Source: Paraburkholderia graminis C4D1M (GTDB lineage Bacteria; Pseudomonadota; Gammaproteobacteria; Burkholderiales; Burkholderiaceae). From it: a stretch of DNA of 64,000 nucleotides. A program made the translations under genes and the position numbers. Shown here one piece after another: positions 17,102 through 28,255 of the stretch (its first letter is position 1; each line of letters starts with the position of its first letter). The stretch spans positions 245,179 through 309,178 of the forward strand of contig NZ_ABLD01000007.1 in the NCBI RefSeq assembly GCF_000172415.1, written 5' to 3'. The notes below the pieces were generated by a model. It made no database searches, was not told the origin of the DNA, and worked only from the letters and a program-made list of their open reading frames with translations.

Positions 17102-17830
17102 TCACTTGCGGCCCTGGACCGTGATCGACACATACCGGTCCGGTTGCAGGCACGCGATCAGCGCACGGCCCTCGCGGTCCGCGCAGTTCGTTCGCGGCTG
17201 GCTCGCGCCCACGCCCTTCGCCTGAATGATGCTGCCGTCCAGTCCGTGAGCGATCAGATAGTCGCGCACGGTGTTGGCCCGCGCGAGCGACAAGGGTCCG
17301 TTGAGCGATTCGGGACCGAGCCTGTCGGTGTGGCCGACGACCTCGATCGCACTCACCTGCTCGTGCTTGCGGATGCGCGCGGCGACGTCGTCGAGTTGCG
17401 CTTTCGCGGACGGCAACATCGTGTCAGCCGCTGACTTGCCGAACGGGAACAACGCATCGCTTTCCAGTGCGAAACTCTCGAGCGTGGGCGCTTGCGCAGC
17501 GACGGCGCCCGTGTCGGCCGCCGCATTGTTGCCCGCTTCCTGGCCGCATTTGAACAGCAGAATGCGCGGGTCGCTGCGGTTGTCGTCGGCGGCGCGCACG
17601 CGGTCTATTTTGTCGATCGGCTGCACGCCCTTGTCGCCGCAAATGCGTTTCGCAACGTCCATGCAGGTCGACGCGCTTTCGAACAATCCGTGGCACTCGG
17701 CGCGGTAGGTGCGCACGCCGTTGTTCGAGTCGACGGAATAGGCGTTGAAGGTCGGGCCGCTCGCCGCCGTGCATCCGGTTATGACGAGCACGGCGCTACT
17801 GAAAAGGCTTGCAAAAAAGAGTCGGTTCAT
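17102..17830 (-). CDS. OmpA-family lipoprotein
   Basis: A 242-residue lipoprotein. The signal peptide from ATG 17830 ends in the lipobox VITGC. The C-terminal half is an OmpA peptidoglycan-binding domain: FPFGKS, then VVGHTDRLGP and SLARANTVRDYL. The N-terminal half is a family-specific segment with Cys residues. It lies 67 bases downstream of the large trimeric adhesin on the same strand, so the two are probably one transcription unit. It may anchor the cell envelope around the adhesin; a similar pairing of OmpA-like and trimeric adhesin genes is known in Burkholderia adhesin clusters (recalled, not checked). Confidence 0.88.
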   Translation of the reverse strand: MNRLFFASLFSSAVLVITGCTAASGPTFNAYSVDSNNGVRTYRAECHGLFESASTCMDVAKRICGDKGVQPIDKIDRVRAADDNRSDPRILLFKCGQEAGNNAAADTGAVAAQAPTLESFALESDALFPFGKSAADTMLPSAKAQLDDVAARIRKHEQVSAIEVVGHTDRLGPESLNGPLSLARANTVRDYLIAHGLDGSIIQAKGVGASQPRTNCADREGRALIACLQPDRYVSITVQGRK

Positions 17831-18779
17831 CTGGTACTCCATAAACTGTGTGTGGCGAAGAATGCGTGGCGCGCGGCTGCGGCCCCGCGTTCACGACTTA
17901 CCATTGCATGGCCGCGCCGACGCCGACCGTCGTGCCTCCGGGGCTCATGCCGACGCCGGCTTTCATCTTCACGTTCTCGGTGAGACGCGCCGTGCCGCCG
18001 ATCGCCACCGCCTGATAACCGCGGAAGCCCGCCGTGCCGATGCCGAGCGACAATGTCTTGTCCTTGTCCACTTCCGGAATCATCGTGAGCGCGGTCGCCG
18101 CCGCGATGCCCGAATACGCATTGCGCGCCGTCGAATTGATGCCGTTCTGCAGTTCGTTCATGCGAGCATCGGTGTAGGCGTTCGCCTGCGAAAGCGTGGC
18201 GTTCAACTGCTGGACGTTGACGGCATCCGTCGGCGCGGTGCCGGCTGCCACGTTGATGACCTGCCGGTTTGTCCCGCTCGAGCCCACTGCCACGACATTC
18301 GAGCGGCCGCCGTCGTTACTGTCGGAGCCGAGCGCCGTCGAACCTGCTCCCGTCGATGTCGCCCCGGCGCCCACCGCAGTCGAACCGCTGGCCGATGCCG
18401 TCGAACCGTTGCCCACCGCCGAGCTGTTCGTGCCGGACGCCACCGCGCCCTGCCCGCCCGCCGACGAGTTCGTGCCCGAGGGCGTCGGCGGCGTGGGCGT
18501 GCCGGGCGACGACGAGAAGCTGCCGCCGTTGTTGGTCGTCTGCTGGCTGATGAGTGTGGTCAAGCGGCTTGCCACTGCATCGAGTTGCGAGACGTTCACG
18601 GCGTCGGTGCCGGCCTTGCCGGCCGCGAGGCCGGTGATCTGCCGGTTGCCGATGTTCACTTCACCCGCCGACGACTGCGGCGTGCTCAAGCCATACGCGA
18701 TGTAATTGCTGACCGCGCCGACCGTCGTCACCGATCCGGCTCCGAGCGCCACGCTGTTCGCAAACGATGCGCTCGAGCC

Positions 18780-19835
18780 TGAGCCGAGCGCGAGCGCGTC
18801 GATTGCGGTGCTGTGCGCGCCTGAGCCGATTGCAATCGATCCGGCGTTGGCCGCGCTAGCGTTCGCGCCTTGAGCAATCGACTGTGCGCCGCTTGCAACC
18901 GAGCCGCTGCCGACCGCAATCGCATCCGCCTGCGCCGAGTTCGCGGCCTGGCCGATTGCGACGCCGCCAGGCGCCGTCGCGTCGACGATTGCGCCGTTGC
19001 CGACGCCCACTCCGTTGTCGCCGTTGACCACAGTGGTCGGCCCCACTGCGATCGACTCCGCACCGACCGCAAGCGAATCCGCCGCCGTGGAATTCGCGTG
19101 GAAGTACAACTGGCCCGTCACGGCAAACGACGACAACGCGCCGGCCAACTGCCGGATCGTGACGGCGTCGTGTGCCTGCGTGCCATCCGCGACATTCGTC
19201 AATTGACGATACGTGTTGCCGCTCGCGCTACCGAACGACACCGCGCCGAGCAAGGTCTGGTCGGCCGTGTTGAACGGAATCGCGTGCGTGCCGTTGGCAA
19301 TCGAGCCGACGCCCGACAGCACCGCGCGATCGGACACCGAACCCGAGCCGATTGCCACACCGCCGACCACCGATGCACTCGACAAAGTGCCCAACGCGAC
19401 CGCGTTGTCCGCGAGCGCCGAAGCGCCATTGCCGCCCGCGAAGCTGCTCGCGCCGCTCGCCGCTGCAGCGACGCCCGCCGCCAATGCGTTGAGACCGGTC
19501 GCGCCGTCGTTGTTGTAGTTGGCGCCTTGCGTGCCGCCGTCGTTGACGCTGTAGTAGTGCTTCGCGTTGGCCGTCACGACGCTGGCGAGGTTGTCGACTG
19601 CCTGATCGGTTGCGTAGAGCTGCGAGCCGTTCACTGCATCCGTGCTGCCCGAACTGAGCGTGCCCGCCGCCACGTTCTGGATCTGCCGCTCGGCACCTGG
19701 CGCGCCCACGCTCACCACGCTCGTCGGGTTCGTGCCGGCAAAGCTGTACACGGTGCCGCCGATGGTCGCGCTCGCGGTCGGCGTCGCGGTGCCGGTCCGC
19801 GAACCTGAACCGAGCGCCACGTCGTTCGCGTTGCT
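18780..19835. repeat. Direct repeat copy 1 within the large adhesin gene
   Basis: About 1.05 kb that reappears 1484 bases further on at 20264-21319 with high identity; for example CTGAGCCGAT at 18821 and 20305, and CTGGATCTGC at 19677 and 21161. It encodes a block of head and neck repeats including YYSVNDGGTQGANYNN and GQLYFHANS. The offset is one base short of 495 codons, which supports a one-base loss between the copies. Confidence 0.85.
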
Positions 19836-20263
19836 CGCCGTCGCGCCCTGGCCGAGCGCGGTGCTGCCCGCGCCCGCCGCGACCGTTCCGACGCCCGCCG
19901 CCAACGCGTTGACGCCCGTCGCGCCGTCGTTGTTGTAGTTGCCGCCCTGGGTGCCGCCGTCGTTGACGTCGAAGTAATGCGTCTGTCGCGCGACGGTGGT
20001 GGCGAGCGCGTCGATCGCCTGATTGCTCTGATACAACTGCGAGCCGTTGACGGCGTCCGTGCTCGTCCCGTCGAGACGTCCCGCTGCGACGTTCTGGATC
20101 TGCCGCTCGGCGCCCGCCGCACGACGCTCACGACGCTCGTCGGATTCGTGCCCGCGAAGCCATAGACCGTGCCGTTGATGGTCGTGCTCGGCGTCGGCGT
20201 TGCCGTGCCGGTTTGCGAGCCGGAGCCGAGCGCGACGCTGTTCGCCGATGTCGCGTTCGCGCC

Positions 20264-21319
20264 GGCGCCGAGCGCGAGGGCATCGATTGCAGTGCTTTGC
20301 GCGCCTGAGCCGATTGCGATTGACCCGGCATTGGCGGCGCTTGCGTTCGCGCCTTGAGCAATCGACTGCGCGCCGCTCGCGACTGAGCCGCTGCCGACCG
20401 CAATCGCATCAGCCTGTGCCGAGTTAGCGGCCTGGCCGATTGCGACGCCGCCAGGCGCAGTGGCATCGACGATTGCGCCGTTGCCGACGCCCACTCCGTT
20501 GTCGCCGTTGACCACGGTCGTCGGTCCGACAGCAATCGACTCCGCACCGACCGCGAGCGAATCCGCTGCCGCCGAATTCGCGTGAAAGTACAACTGCCCC
20601 GTCACGGCAAACGATGACAGCGCACCCGCCAACTGCCGGATCGTGACGGCGTCGTGCGCCTGCGTGCCGTCCGCGACATTCGTGAGTTGGCGATACGTGT
20701 TGGCGCTCGCGCTGCCGAACGACACCGCGCCGAGCAAGGTCTGGTCCGCTGTGTTGAACGGAATCGAATGGCTGCCGTTTGCAATCGAGCCGACGCCCGA
20801 CAGCACCGCGCGATCGGAGACCGAACCCGAGCCAATGGCGACGCCGCCCACCACCGACGCACTCGACAAAGCGCCCAACGCAACAGCATTGTCCGCGAGC
20901 GTGGAAGCGCCGTTGCCGCCCGCGAAGCTGCTCGCGCCGCTTGCCGCTGCCGCAACGCCCGCCGCCAGCGAGTTCAGTCCGGTCGCGCCGTTGTTGTTGT
21001 AGTTGGCGCCTTGTGTGCCGCCGTCGTTGACGCTGTAGTAATGCGTCTTGTCGGCGGCCACGGTCGTCGCGAGACTGTCGACCGCCTGGTTGGTCTGGTA
21101 GAGCTGCGAGCCGTTCACCGCATCCGTGCTGCTCGCGCTCAGCGTGCCCGCCGCCACGTTCTGGATCTGCCGCTCGGCGCCCAATGCGCCCACGCTCACG
21201 ACGCTCGTCGGGTTCGTGCCGGCAAAGCTGTACACCGTGCCGTTGATGGTCGTGCTGGCGGTCGGCGTCGCGGTGCCGGTCTGCGAACCGGAGCCGAGCG
21301 CCACGTCATTTGCATTCGT
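20264..21319. repeat. Direct repeat copy 2 within the large adhesin gene
   Basis: Second copy of the passenger block, differing from copy 1 by scattered, mostly synonymous changes. Such blocks can expand or contract by recombination and alter stalk length. Copy 2 ends where a unique segment (DSIAIGPNAVATNAND in translation) begins. Confidence 0.85.
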
Positions 21320-24300
21320 CGCGACCGCGTTCGGGCCGATCGCGATGCTGTCGGTGCCGAGCGCCTGGCTGTCCGGCGCCGTCGAGTTCGCGTGGAAGTA
21401 CTTGATGCCCGGCGCGCTGCCGCCGCCCGTGATCGCGGTGATGAGGTTCTGCACCGACGAATAAGTGTTGCCGCCGTAGCTGAGGTTGGTGGTCAGCGCG
21501 CCGGTCGTGCTGTTGTACGTGGTGCCGCCGCCGAGGCTCGACGCCACGGTGTTACCCAGGTTCGTCACCTGGCCGCCGATTGTGTCGATGGCGGCATCGG
21601 CGGCGAAAAGCTGCGAGCCGTTCACCGCGTCCGTGCTCGACGCGTTCACGCGTCCGGCCGCGACGTTGGTGAGCTGACGCGGCGCCGCCGCGGTCCCGAC
21701 GCTGACCACGCCGGCCGGTGCGCCGCCCGCATAAATAACCGTCGAGCCGTTGATGACGCCGCTGCCGGTCGGCACCGCCGCCGACGTCACCGACGAGCCC
21801 TGCCCGAGCGCCACGTTCGAACCGGTCACGCCGCTCGCGATGCTCGCGCCCTGGCCCAACACGGTGGAGTTCGCGACGCCGTTGTCGGTGGACTGATTGC
21901 CGACCACGAGCGACGCCGCGCCGCTCGCCGTCGCGCCGAAGCCGCCGGCCGCCGCATTCGCGCCGGACGATACCGGCTGCGTCGACGTGACCGAGTTGTT
22001 GGACACGAACGGCCCGACCGTGCCGCTCGTCAGACTGTCGACTGCCTGGTTGGTCGCATACAGTTCGCTGCCGTTCACGGCGTCGGTGCTGGTTGCAGTC
22101 ACGCGGCCCGCGGCGAGATTCGTCAGCGTCCGCTCGTTGCCGACCGAACCGATGCTCACGGTGCTGCCTGGCGTCGTGCCTTGCACGCCATGCGTGACGC
22201 CGCCCACCGTGACAGTGGCGGTGTTGACGGCCGCGCCCGTGACGCTGCCGGCGCCGAGCGCCACGGCGTTTGCATTGGCCGCCGTCGCGTTGGCGCCCAA
22301 CGCAATCGCGCCGCCCAGGTTCGCCACGGCGGAGTCGCCGAATGCGAGCGCACTCGCGCCCGTCGCGTTGCGGCGTTGCCGAGTGCGACGGCGCCCTGGC
22401 CGCTTGCCGTATTGCCGTTGCCTTGCGCTACCGCGCCGTTGCCGGTGGCCGTGTTGTTCGCGCCCACTGCGATTGCGCCGTTGCCGTTCGCCGTATTCGG
22501 ATCGCCGATCGCAACGGCGCCGTTGCCGCTGACCGTCTGCGCCTGACCGAGCGCCACCGCGCCCGTTCCGCCCAGCACGCGCGAGTTCTGGCCGCCGGCG
22601 ATCGAACCGGCGCCGGCCGCCGCCGCGACGATGTTGCTGTCGCCGATCGCCACCGTCGACGCGGCCAGTGCTTGCGATGTAACGCCGATGGCCGTCGCAT
22701 TGCCGCTGCTTGCGACCGTCTGCTTGCCCAACGCGACGGCGCCGGTTCCCGACGCCGTTGCATTCGTGCCCAACGCAATGGCATTCGCATTCGTGCCCGT
22801 CACTGCCGAGTCGCCAAGCGCAATCGACGACAAACCCGCAGCGCTCGCGCCGGAACCGAGAGCAACCGCGCGAATGCCGGATGCCGCGGCGCCTCCGACT
22901 GCGGCCGGCGAAGATGAACCGCCTTCCGCGACAGAGTCCGATGAGCCCAGCGCTATCGCATTAGCTCCGGTGGCCTGCGAGCCGTTCATCATGGCGAGCG
23001 AGTTGAGCCCCGAGGCGGCGGCTCCCGCGCCCAATGCGACTGCGTTCTGTGCGGTGGCTCTGGACACGGTGCCCGCGGCCAGCGAAGAGAGGCCCGATGC
23101 GACGACGTCCGTACCGAGAGCAACGGCGCCGTCCGCCGTTGCGCCGGTGCCCGCGACGGTACGCGCGCCCAGATAGACGGCGTTCAAACCACTGGCAATG
23201 GACTGAAAGCCGACGGCTACGCCATGCGTGCCCGAACCGTTGGCGACGTACCCAATCGCGACCGATGCGGCTCCGCTGCCCACCGCATGAAAGCCGAAGG
23301 CGTTCGCGTAGTCGCCGGTGGCAACAACGTCAGTGCCGATCGCATTGGACGATAGTCCGCTCGATCCAGTGCCGGCAGCGGTTCGCGATCCCAGATAGAC
23401 CGCGTTGACACCGGTCGCGGAAGCTCCGGAACCGACCGCTACACCATTGGTTGCTGAACCGACGGCTCCGCTGCCCACCGCCACCACGCCCGACGCCGCG
23501 GCGCTTGCGTTCGCGCCGACTGCAACGCCGTTGTCTCCGGCGGCTTTCGCCAAGGCGCCGACGGCAGTCGACACATTGCCGCTAGCGAGGGCCTGGACGC
23601 CAATACCGATGCCGGCTGAGCCACTCGCGGTGACGTCCGTACCAATGCCAATCGCCGACTGCGCAGTTGCGCCCGTACCTGCCGCAGTGCGAGCGCCGAG
23701 GTAAATGGCATTAGTAGCCGCGGCAATGGCTTGATAGCCGACGGCCAGGCCATTGAGCCCCGTGCTGCTGGAGGCATAACCTACCGCCGTCGCCCCGCCC
23801 GCAGTGGCCGAGGACTGAACGCCCATGCACGACGCGCTGCCGCTGAAAGAGTTGTACGGCGGTGCGGCGCAGTTCACCTGCGCCTGCGCTTGCGCGCCCC
23901 ATCCGCCCACGCCCATTGCCACCAGCACGGTCAGCACGCGTGGATTGGCGTTGCGCTGCGGAGCGACGCGGCCTTCGCCGGGTTCACCGTTGCGCGCATC
24001 GCATACCGAGGCCGCCGCCCCTGACTTGCCCTTGCCGCGCGACGCGTCCAGTTCCGACGCCGCGACGAAAGCGCCCAGCGCCTTGTTCCAGATTGTCCGA
24101 TATGCCTTGTTCATGTCGTTGTCTCGCCGAATAATTGAAATGCGGAGTTCTTAAGCACGAGCGTGCGCTCGCCTCCCGCTTACTTAGGATGACTATTTAC
24201 TGCGTTTAAAACATCGCTCAGTGGCGAACAGCTTTAGCGTTGATCTTTCGACGACGAATCTTCGGTGCCGGCAAAAAACATCGCCACACTATCAATTCGC

Positions 24301-24474
24301 ATAGCTAAAGGAAAACGCGCGCGTCAACCGGACATTCCCGGTTTCCGACGACTAACCACTGAGACGATTGATGAATTGCCGCGTTATGAAGGTCCGAACG
24401 GACACGGCACTGAGACGCGAGCAGCGATTGAGCGGCGGAACGCCAATTGCCGGCCTTGATATTGTTCTTTCGCC

Positions 24475-24496
24475 GGGCGTGCGCCCGACTTTTTTG
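24475..24496 (+). terminator. Plus-strand terminator-like hairpin without an upstream gene
   Basis: CGGGC and GCCCG pair around GTGC (24475-24488) and are followed by AC and six T residues. The nearest annotated plus-strand gene ends more than 7 kb upstream, so it would end an unannotated transcript or be fortuitous. Confidence 0.45.
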
Positions 24497-24684
24497 CGCC
24501 TGGAATACTCATAGCTGCCAGCCCCCTGGATATGCGTCACTTCGTTTCGCCGGCGCCTGAGTGATGAGCCACCTCATGCCGTGCACAAGCGCCGTTTATT
24601 CAAATGATTGAGCACTATCTGAGACGATGACCGACCTATTCGCTTTGGATGCGGCATCTCGTCCGGGGTATCGTGTAACAAAAA

Positions 24685-24745
24685 GAAAGTTCTGTGCTCA
24701 AGGGAACTTTCTCATAAGACTTTTCATTTGTCCACGTAAAGTCTT
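24685..24745. repeat. Two tandem inverted repeats in AT-rich DNA
   Basis: GAAAGTTC at 24685-24692 pairs with GAACTTTC at 24704-24711; five bases on, AAGACTTT at 24716-24723 pairs with AAAGTCTT at 24738-24745. Both pairs are perfect over eight bases. They may be operators or form two stems of an RNA. Confidence 0.45.
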
Positions 24746-25057
24746 TAACTATTTTGGGCTATTGCAAGATTTAACAATTGAAAGAAGCCGCCCCTATTAA
24801 GGCTGAGCGCGAGGTTGCCTGGCAGTTACCCGGAAACTGAGCAGCACGCCGTGATACGGCCATCAGCGGGGAACGAGCGGTAGCGGCGACACCGTGTTCC
24901 TCTCGAATGTCATTCAAACGACTGAGCGAATATTCCTTACAAAATCGTTTCGTGCCCATACGCATTTTTTATGTATTTCTCGTTAAATCGATCCGGCCGG
25001 CCAATACTTTTTTGCTCGGATTCTGCGCAAATTCCGACATCGCTTTGCGGTCCACCA

Positions 25058-25096
25058 AAACCCACTGCGATGCCCGCGTATTGCCGGGCATCGCAG
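25058..25096 (-). terminator. Rho-independent terminator of the second adhesin gene
   Basis: Twelve-base perfect arms CTGCGATGCCCG (25065-25076) and CGGGCATCGCAG (25085-25096) with an eight-base loop. On the minus strand the stem is followed by GGGTTTTGG. It starts 31 bases after the adhesin stop. Confidence 0.75.
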
Positions 25097-25126
25097 CGGT
25101 TTCACAACGCGCTCATGAGAGCATGA

Positions 25127-27001
25127 TTACCAGCGATAGCCGACGCCCGCGCCTGCACCCACTGCGCCGTGGCCCGAAACGCCGGTACTCACCGAACCTT
25201 TGACCATCCACTTTTGCGTCGCGACCGACACGCCGAGTGCCATCGCCGACTGGCCGCTGTAATTGCCGGCTGCGAGCGAGACGACTTTCTCGCCAGGCAA
25301 TACGGCTTGCGGCAAGTTCGCCATCGCGATTGCCGATGCCGAGCCCGCGTTTGCGTCGCGACGATACCTCTGCATGTCATCGCGAACGCTGTTGATGGCG
25401 CCATTCAATTGACGCACATTCACAGCGTCGGTCGGAGCCGTACCGTCTGCAACGTTGGTGATCTGACGTTCAGCACCCGGCGCACCGACCGAAACCGTGT
25501 TGTCCCGGGTTGCAACTGAATTTGCACCCAAGGCAACCGAATTGTTTGCGGTAGCCTGGCTGTTGGTGCCGATTGCAGTGGAGTCCGTGCCCGTGACTTT
25601 GGAGTTCGTGCCGATGGCGGTGGCGCGCGCAGCCGTGACAGTCGAGTTAGCGCCGATTGCCGTGCCGTCCTGACCTGAGACAGTCGAACCGTTCCCCACC
25701 GCGGTTCCGTTCTCTGCCGATACCAGCGAGTTCCTGCCTACTGCGGTGGCGGAACTGTCGATAGCGGTGCCATTCGAACCGGTAGTCGAGATGGTGTTGA
25801 CCGTGGTCGTGAGCGACGTCAGGTTAGTCGACAGCGCGGAAACCTGCGATGCGATCGAGAAGAGCTGCGAGCCGTTGACGGCGTCGGTGCTGGTTGCGCT
25901 GATCTGACCGGCGGCGACGTTTTGCAACTGATGTTCCTGACCGACCGCGCCGATACTCACGACACCCGTCGGCGTCGCGCCCGCGAAGCCACCGAACGTG
26001 ACTCCGTTCAGCGTGACGCTGCTCACGTTCGTAGCCGCGCGCGTGACAGCACCCGAACCGAGCGCCGTCGATTCGTTGGTCGAAGCGACGGCTGCGTTAC
26101 CGATCGCGATGGAATTGTTGCCCGTCGCTTGCGTGAGCGTGCCCAGCGCAATCGCGTTGGCCGATGCGGCGTTCGCGGCAAAACCAATCGCAACAGAAGT
26201 GTTTGATGATGCGGTGGAAGACTGACCAATCGCAATGGCCGATCCTCCGCTCGCCACGCTCGAGTTGCCGATCGCCGTACTGCTGCCGCCGCTTGCCGTC
26301 GCTAAGGGACCAAGTGCCGTGGCGCTGTTGGTCGCGTTCGACCCCGTGCCTACCGCTACGGCATTCACATCGACTGCCGAGGCATTCTCACCAATAGCGA
26401 TTGCGTTCTGGGCAGTCGCCTGTGCGCGGGCAATTGCAACGCTGCCGATACCCGACGCGAAGGAATCTACACCGACTGCCGTAGCGTCAGATGCGTTCGC
26501 GCTCGCCTGGAAACCCACTGCCGTGCCGCCAGCGGCTGAGCTATTGGTACCGACCGCCGTCGAAAATTCAGAAGTCGTGTGTGCAAGAGCACCGATTGCA
26601 GTCGCGTCACCGGTCGTCGTGGTTGCCCCACCGCCGAACGCTACTGCTCTCGTGCCATTTGCAACCGAATTTGCGCCCACCGCGGTGGCATTCGTTCCAT
26701 TCGCCGTGACCGTATCGCCCAAGGCCGTTGCCGCACCGCCTTGCGCCGACACATTGATGCCGACAGCCGTATTCTGGCTCGTACCGTCCGCACCGGCGAC
26801 TGCGGGGAATACGCCGCCCGTGCTCGCGACAGGCGCCGTGGCCCCACCGACGGTTGCAGTCTGACCAGCGTTTTCACCGCCGACAGCGAGGTTATCTGCA
26901 TAGGCCTGCGTCGCCGGCAGCAGCATTAGCGCCGTGAGTACTGCGAGTGACAGCTTAGACTTCAGCGGAGTACCCGCCACTTCATATCGGCTCTTGTTCA
27001 T
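25127..27001 (-). CDS. Trimeric autotransporter adhesin (YadA-like), intact
   Basis: A 624-residue type Vc adhesin. The signal peptide ends near ATQAYAD. The passenger is a run of short head repeats (xAxAxGxxSxA, about 14 residues each), followed by a neck [10 protein letters not shown], a short coiled stalk, more head repeats, a second neck ([13 protein letters not shown]) and the four-strand YadA anchor ending GAGVGYRW. It forms homotrimers on the outer membrane and typically binds host matrix or other cells. It is about a third of the size of the adhesin downstream and, unlike it, has one uninterrupted frame. Divergent from the REC-AraC regulator. Confidence 0.93.
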   Translation of the reverse strand: MNKSRYEVAGTPLKSKLSLAVLTALMLLPATQAYADNLAVGGENAGQTATVGGATAPVASTGGVFPAVAGADGTSQNTAVGINVSAQGGAATALGDTVTANGTNATAVGANSVANGTRAVAFGGGATTTTGDATAIGALAHTTSEFSTAVGTNSSAAGGTAVGFQASANASDATAVGVDSFASGIGSVAIARAQATAQNAIAIGENASAVDVNAVAVGTGSNATNSATALGPLATASGGSSTAIGNSSVASGGSAIAIGQSSTASSNTSVAIGFAANAASANAIALGTLTQATGNNSIAIGNAAVASTNESTALGSGAVTRAATNVSSVTLNGVTFGGFAGATPTGVVSIGAVGQEHQLQNVAAGQISATSTDAVNGSQLFSIASQVSALSTNLTSLTTTVNTISTTGSNGTAIDSSATAVGRNSLVSAENGTAVGNGSTVSGQDGTAIGANSTVTAARATAIGTNSKVTGTDSTAIGTNSQATANNSVALGANSVATRDNTVSVGAPGAERQITNVADGTAPTDAVNVRQLNGAINSVRDDMQRYRRDANAGSASAIAMANLPQAVLPGEKVVSLAAGNYSGQSAMALGVSVATQKWMVKGSVSTGVSGHGAVGAGAGVGYRW

Positions 27002-27430
27002 TGCGTTTCCCGTTCTGACTTCTCTAGTAGACGAAAGGGTTTCTCTTGCTCTCCGCGCCGCATATCGCAGGAATCAAAGCCGTTTCTCACCGACAGTTGC
27101 GCGAGTAAGCACTAGAAACACCGTGTAAGGACTCGCGGAATTATGGGTAGCGCTATCGGCGCATCTGTTTGCCCGAGCGGCGAATTGCTTTGCTGGAGAG
27201 AAAATTCTTTCTTTATCCGCCAGGCATCTTGTCGACTGTCGCCAGGTCGCGCGATTTGTTGCCGAAGCGAATGGGCGTCGCCGGCAACGAAGCCTCCAAC
27301 GCAACTTAATTTGAACTGAAACATGTATCTGATATTCTTCGCCGCTCGCTCGGCCTATTGATGGAGAGCCATCAACGCCGACCGGCGTATCCCGTCGCCG
27401 ATAAACCTCCGAGAACGTCACCCGCAAGGT
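27002..27430. other. Divergent region between the second adhesin and the REC-AraC regulator
   Basis: It holds promoters for both directions. A perfect hairpin TTGATGG-AGAG-CCATCAA lies at 27358-27375, about 56 bases before the regulator start, and may be an operator or leader structure. An A/T-rich patch at 27190-27215 is a possible promoter. No open frame with coding character was seen. Confidence 0.4.
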
Positions 27431-28255
27431 GTGTCCGCTTACACGATGCCGCTTCTCAACACCGCCCTGGCAGGCGCTCATCTTCTCGTTGTCGACGACC
27501 AGCCCGACCAGTTGCGATTGTTAATTGATCTTCTGCGCAATGCCGGATGCCGGATCAGCGTTGGATTTGACGGATCGCAGGCCTATCAGCGGGCACTCGC
27601 CATTTCGCCCGATCTGATCCTGATGGATGTGCGGATGCCGCGCATGGACGGATTCGCTGCTTGCCGGCTTCTCGCCGCGGACCCCCGCACGTGTGGGATT
27701 CCCGTCATCTTTCTTACTGCGGCGAGCGATCTCAACGAACGTATCAATGGCCTGGAGATCGGTGGCGTCGACTATGTACTCAAGCCATTCGATGCGGCGG
27801 AAGTGCTTGCACGCATTCGCGTGCACCTCATCCGTGCAAAAAGTACTCAGCGTGATGAACAGGATGTGTCCGCAGCAGACACTACGGGCAATGGCGTACT
27901 CGTTCGCGCCGCCATTCAGCACTTGTCCCAAAGATTGAACGATCCGCCAACGGTCGAGCAGCTCGCGCGCCTCGTGGGAACAAATGAAAAGCGACTGTCG
28001 CGCGCGTTTCGGGAGAACCTTGGGCAAACGGTATTTGAGTACCTTCGCGAAGAACGCTTGCGGATTGCGCAAACGCTATTGAGCAGTACGCCGTTGAGTA
28101 TCGCGAGCATCGCCGAGGAAATTGGTTTTTCCAGTGCTGCCAATTTCGCCACGGCATTTCGCGAGCGATTCCATGTGACTCCATCGACGTATCGCGACGA
28201 GCGTCGCGGCAACGCAGAGGCTAGCCAGAACGAGCCTGCCGTCGATGCGGATTAA
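27431..28255 (+). CDS. Response regulator with AraC-type DNA-binding domain
   Basis: A 274-residue two-domain regulator. The receiver covers residues 15-135 with the acidic pocket VVDDQ, phospho-acceptor Asp66 in LILMDVRMP and Lys in YVLKPF. The C-terminal 100 residues form an AraC double helix-turn-helix (VEQLARLVGTNEKRLSRAF, then SIASIAEEIGFSSAANFATAFRERF). Phosphorylation by the next gene's kinase would drive DNA binding. The stop overlaps the kinase start by 11 bases. GTG 27431 is preceded by AAGG; ATG 27446 is an alternative. The most likely targets are the TonB receptor downstream or the divergent adhesin (inference). Confidence 0.92.
   Translation: MSAYTMPLLNTALAGAHLLVVDDQPDQLRLLIDLLRNAGCRISVGFDGSQAYQRALAISPDLILMDVRMPRMDGFAACRLLAADPRTCGIPVIFLTAASDLNERINGLEIGGVDYVLKPFDAAEVLARIRVHLIRAKSTQRDEQDVSAADTTGNGVLVRAAIQHLSQRLNDPPTVEQLARLVGTNEKRLSRAFRENLGQTVFEYLREERLRIAQTLLSSTPLSIASIAEEIGFSSAANFATAFRERFHVTPSTYRDERRGNAEASQNEPAVDAD

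Larger units (their letters stand above)
17898..24114 (-). pseudogene. Giant trimeric autotransporter adhesin (YadA/Hia type), interrupted by two single-base frameshifts
   Basis: One long adhesin gene read in three successive frames: 24114 to about 22362, then to about 20122, then to 17898. The start has an extended signal region (MNKAYRTIWNKALGAFVAAS). The passenger is built of YadA-like head repeats (xAxAxGxxAxA) and neck motifs ([10 protein letters not shown]). The C-terminal YadA anchor (NAYSGIAAATALTMIP, ending GAAMQW) would form the trimer pore. Adding one base at each break gives exactly 6219 bases, 2073 codons, so the frame is otherwise perfect. Near 22362 the run GCCGCAAC appears where GCCGGCAAC would keep frame; near 20122 GCCGCACGAC appears where one more base is expected. 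Either real inactivation/phase switching or assembly error in repetitive DNA. Confidence 0.85.
24115..25126. other. 1 kb intergenic region between two adhesin genes, AT-rich in its right half
   Basis: It carries the promoter region of the large adhesin at its left end and the terminator of the second adhesin at its right end. In between are a plus-strand terminator-like hairpin and two further inverted repeats, listed separately. Bases 24590-24790 and 24920-25030 are clearly less GC-rich than the rest of the window. The longest open frames (about 64 and 98 codons) have no ribosome site and no protein-like composition. A non-coding RNA or remnant of lost DNA is possible. Confidence 0.5.

Noticed and set aside
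20654..22546. 630-codon open frame on the plus strand opposite the large adhesin gene
   Set aside because: Arginine/alanine-rich shadow produced by the repetitive GC-rich adhesin codons; no ribosome site and no recognisable domain.
24265..24459. 64-codon plus-strand frame between the adhesins
   Set aside because: No ribosome site and no protein-like pattern; kept only as part of a possible RNA locus.
17898..27001. CRISPR-like regular repeats
   Set aside because: The periodicity comes from 14-residue adhesin head repeats in coding sequence; units are degenerate and there are no spacers.
12149..27001. Genomic island or prophage carrying the adhesins
   Set aside because: No integrase, transposase, tRNA or attachment repeats were seen, and base composition is mostly like the rest, apart from the short gap at 24.6-25.0 kb.
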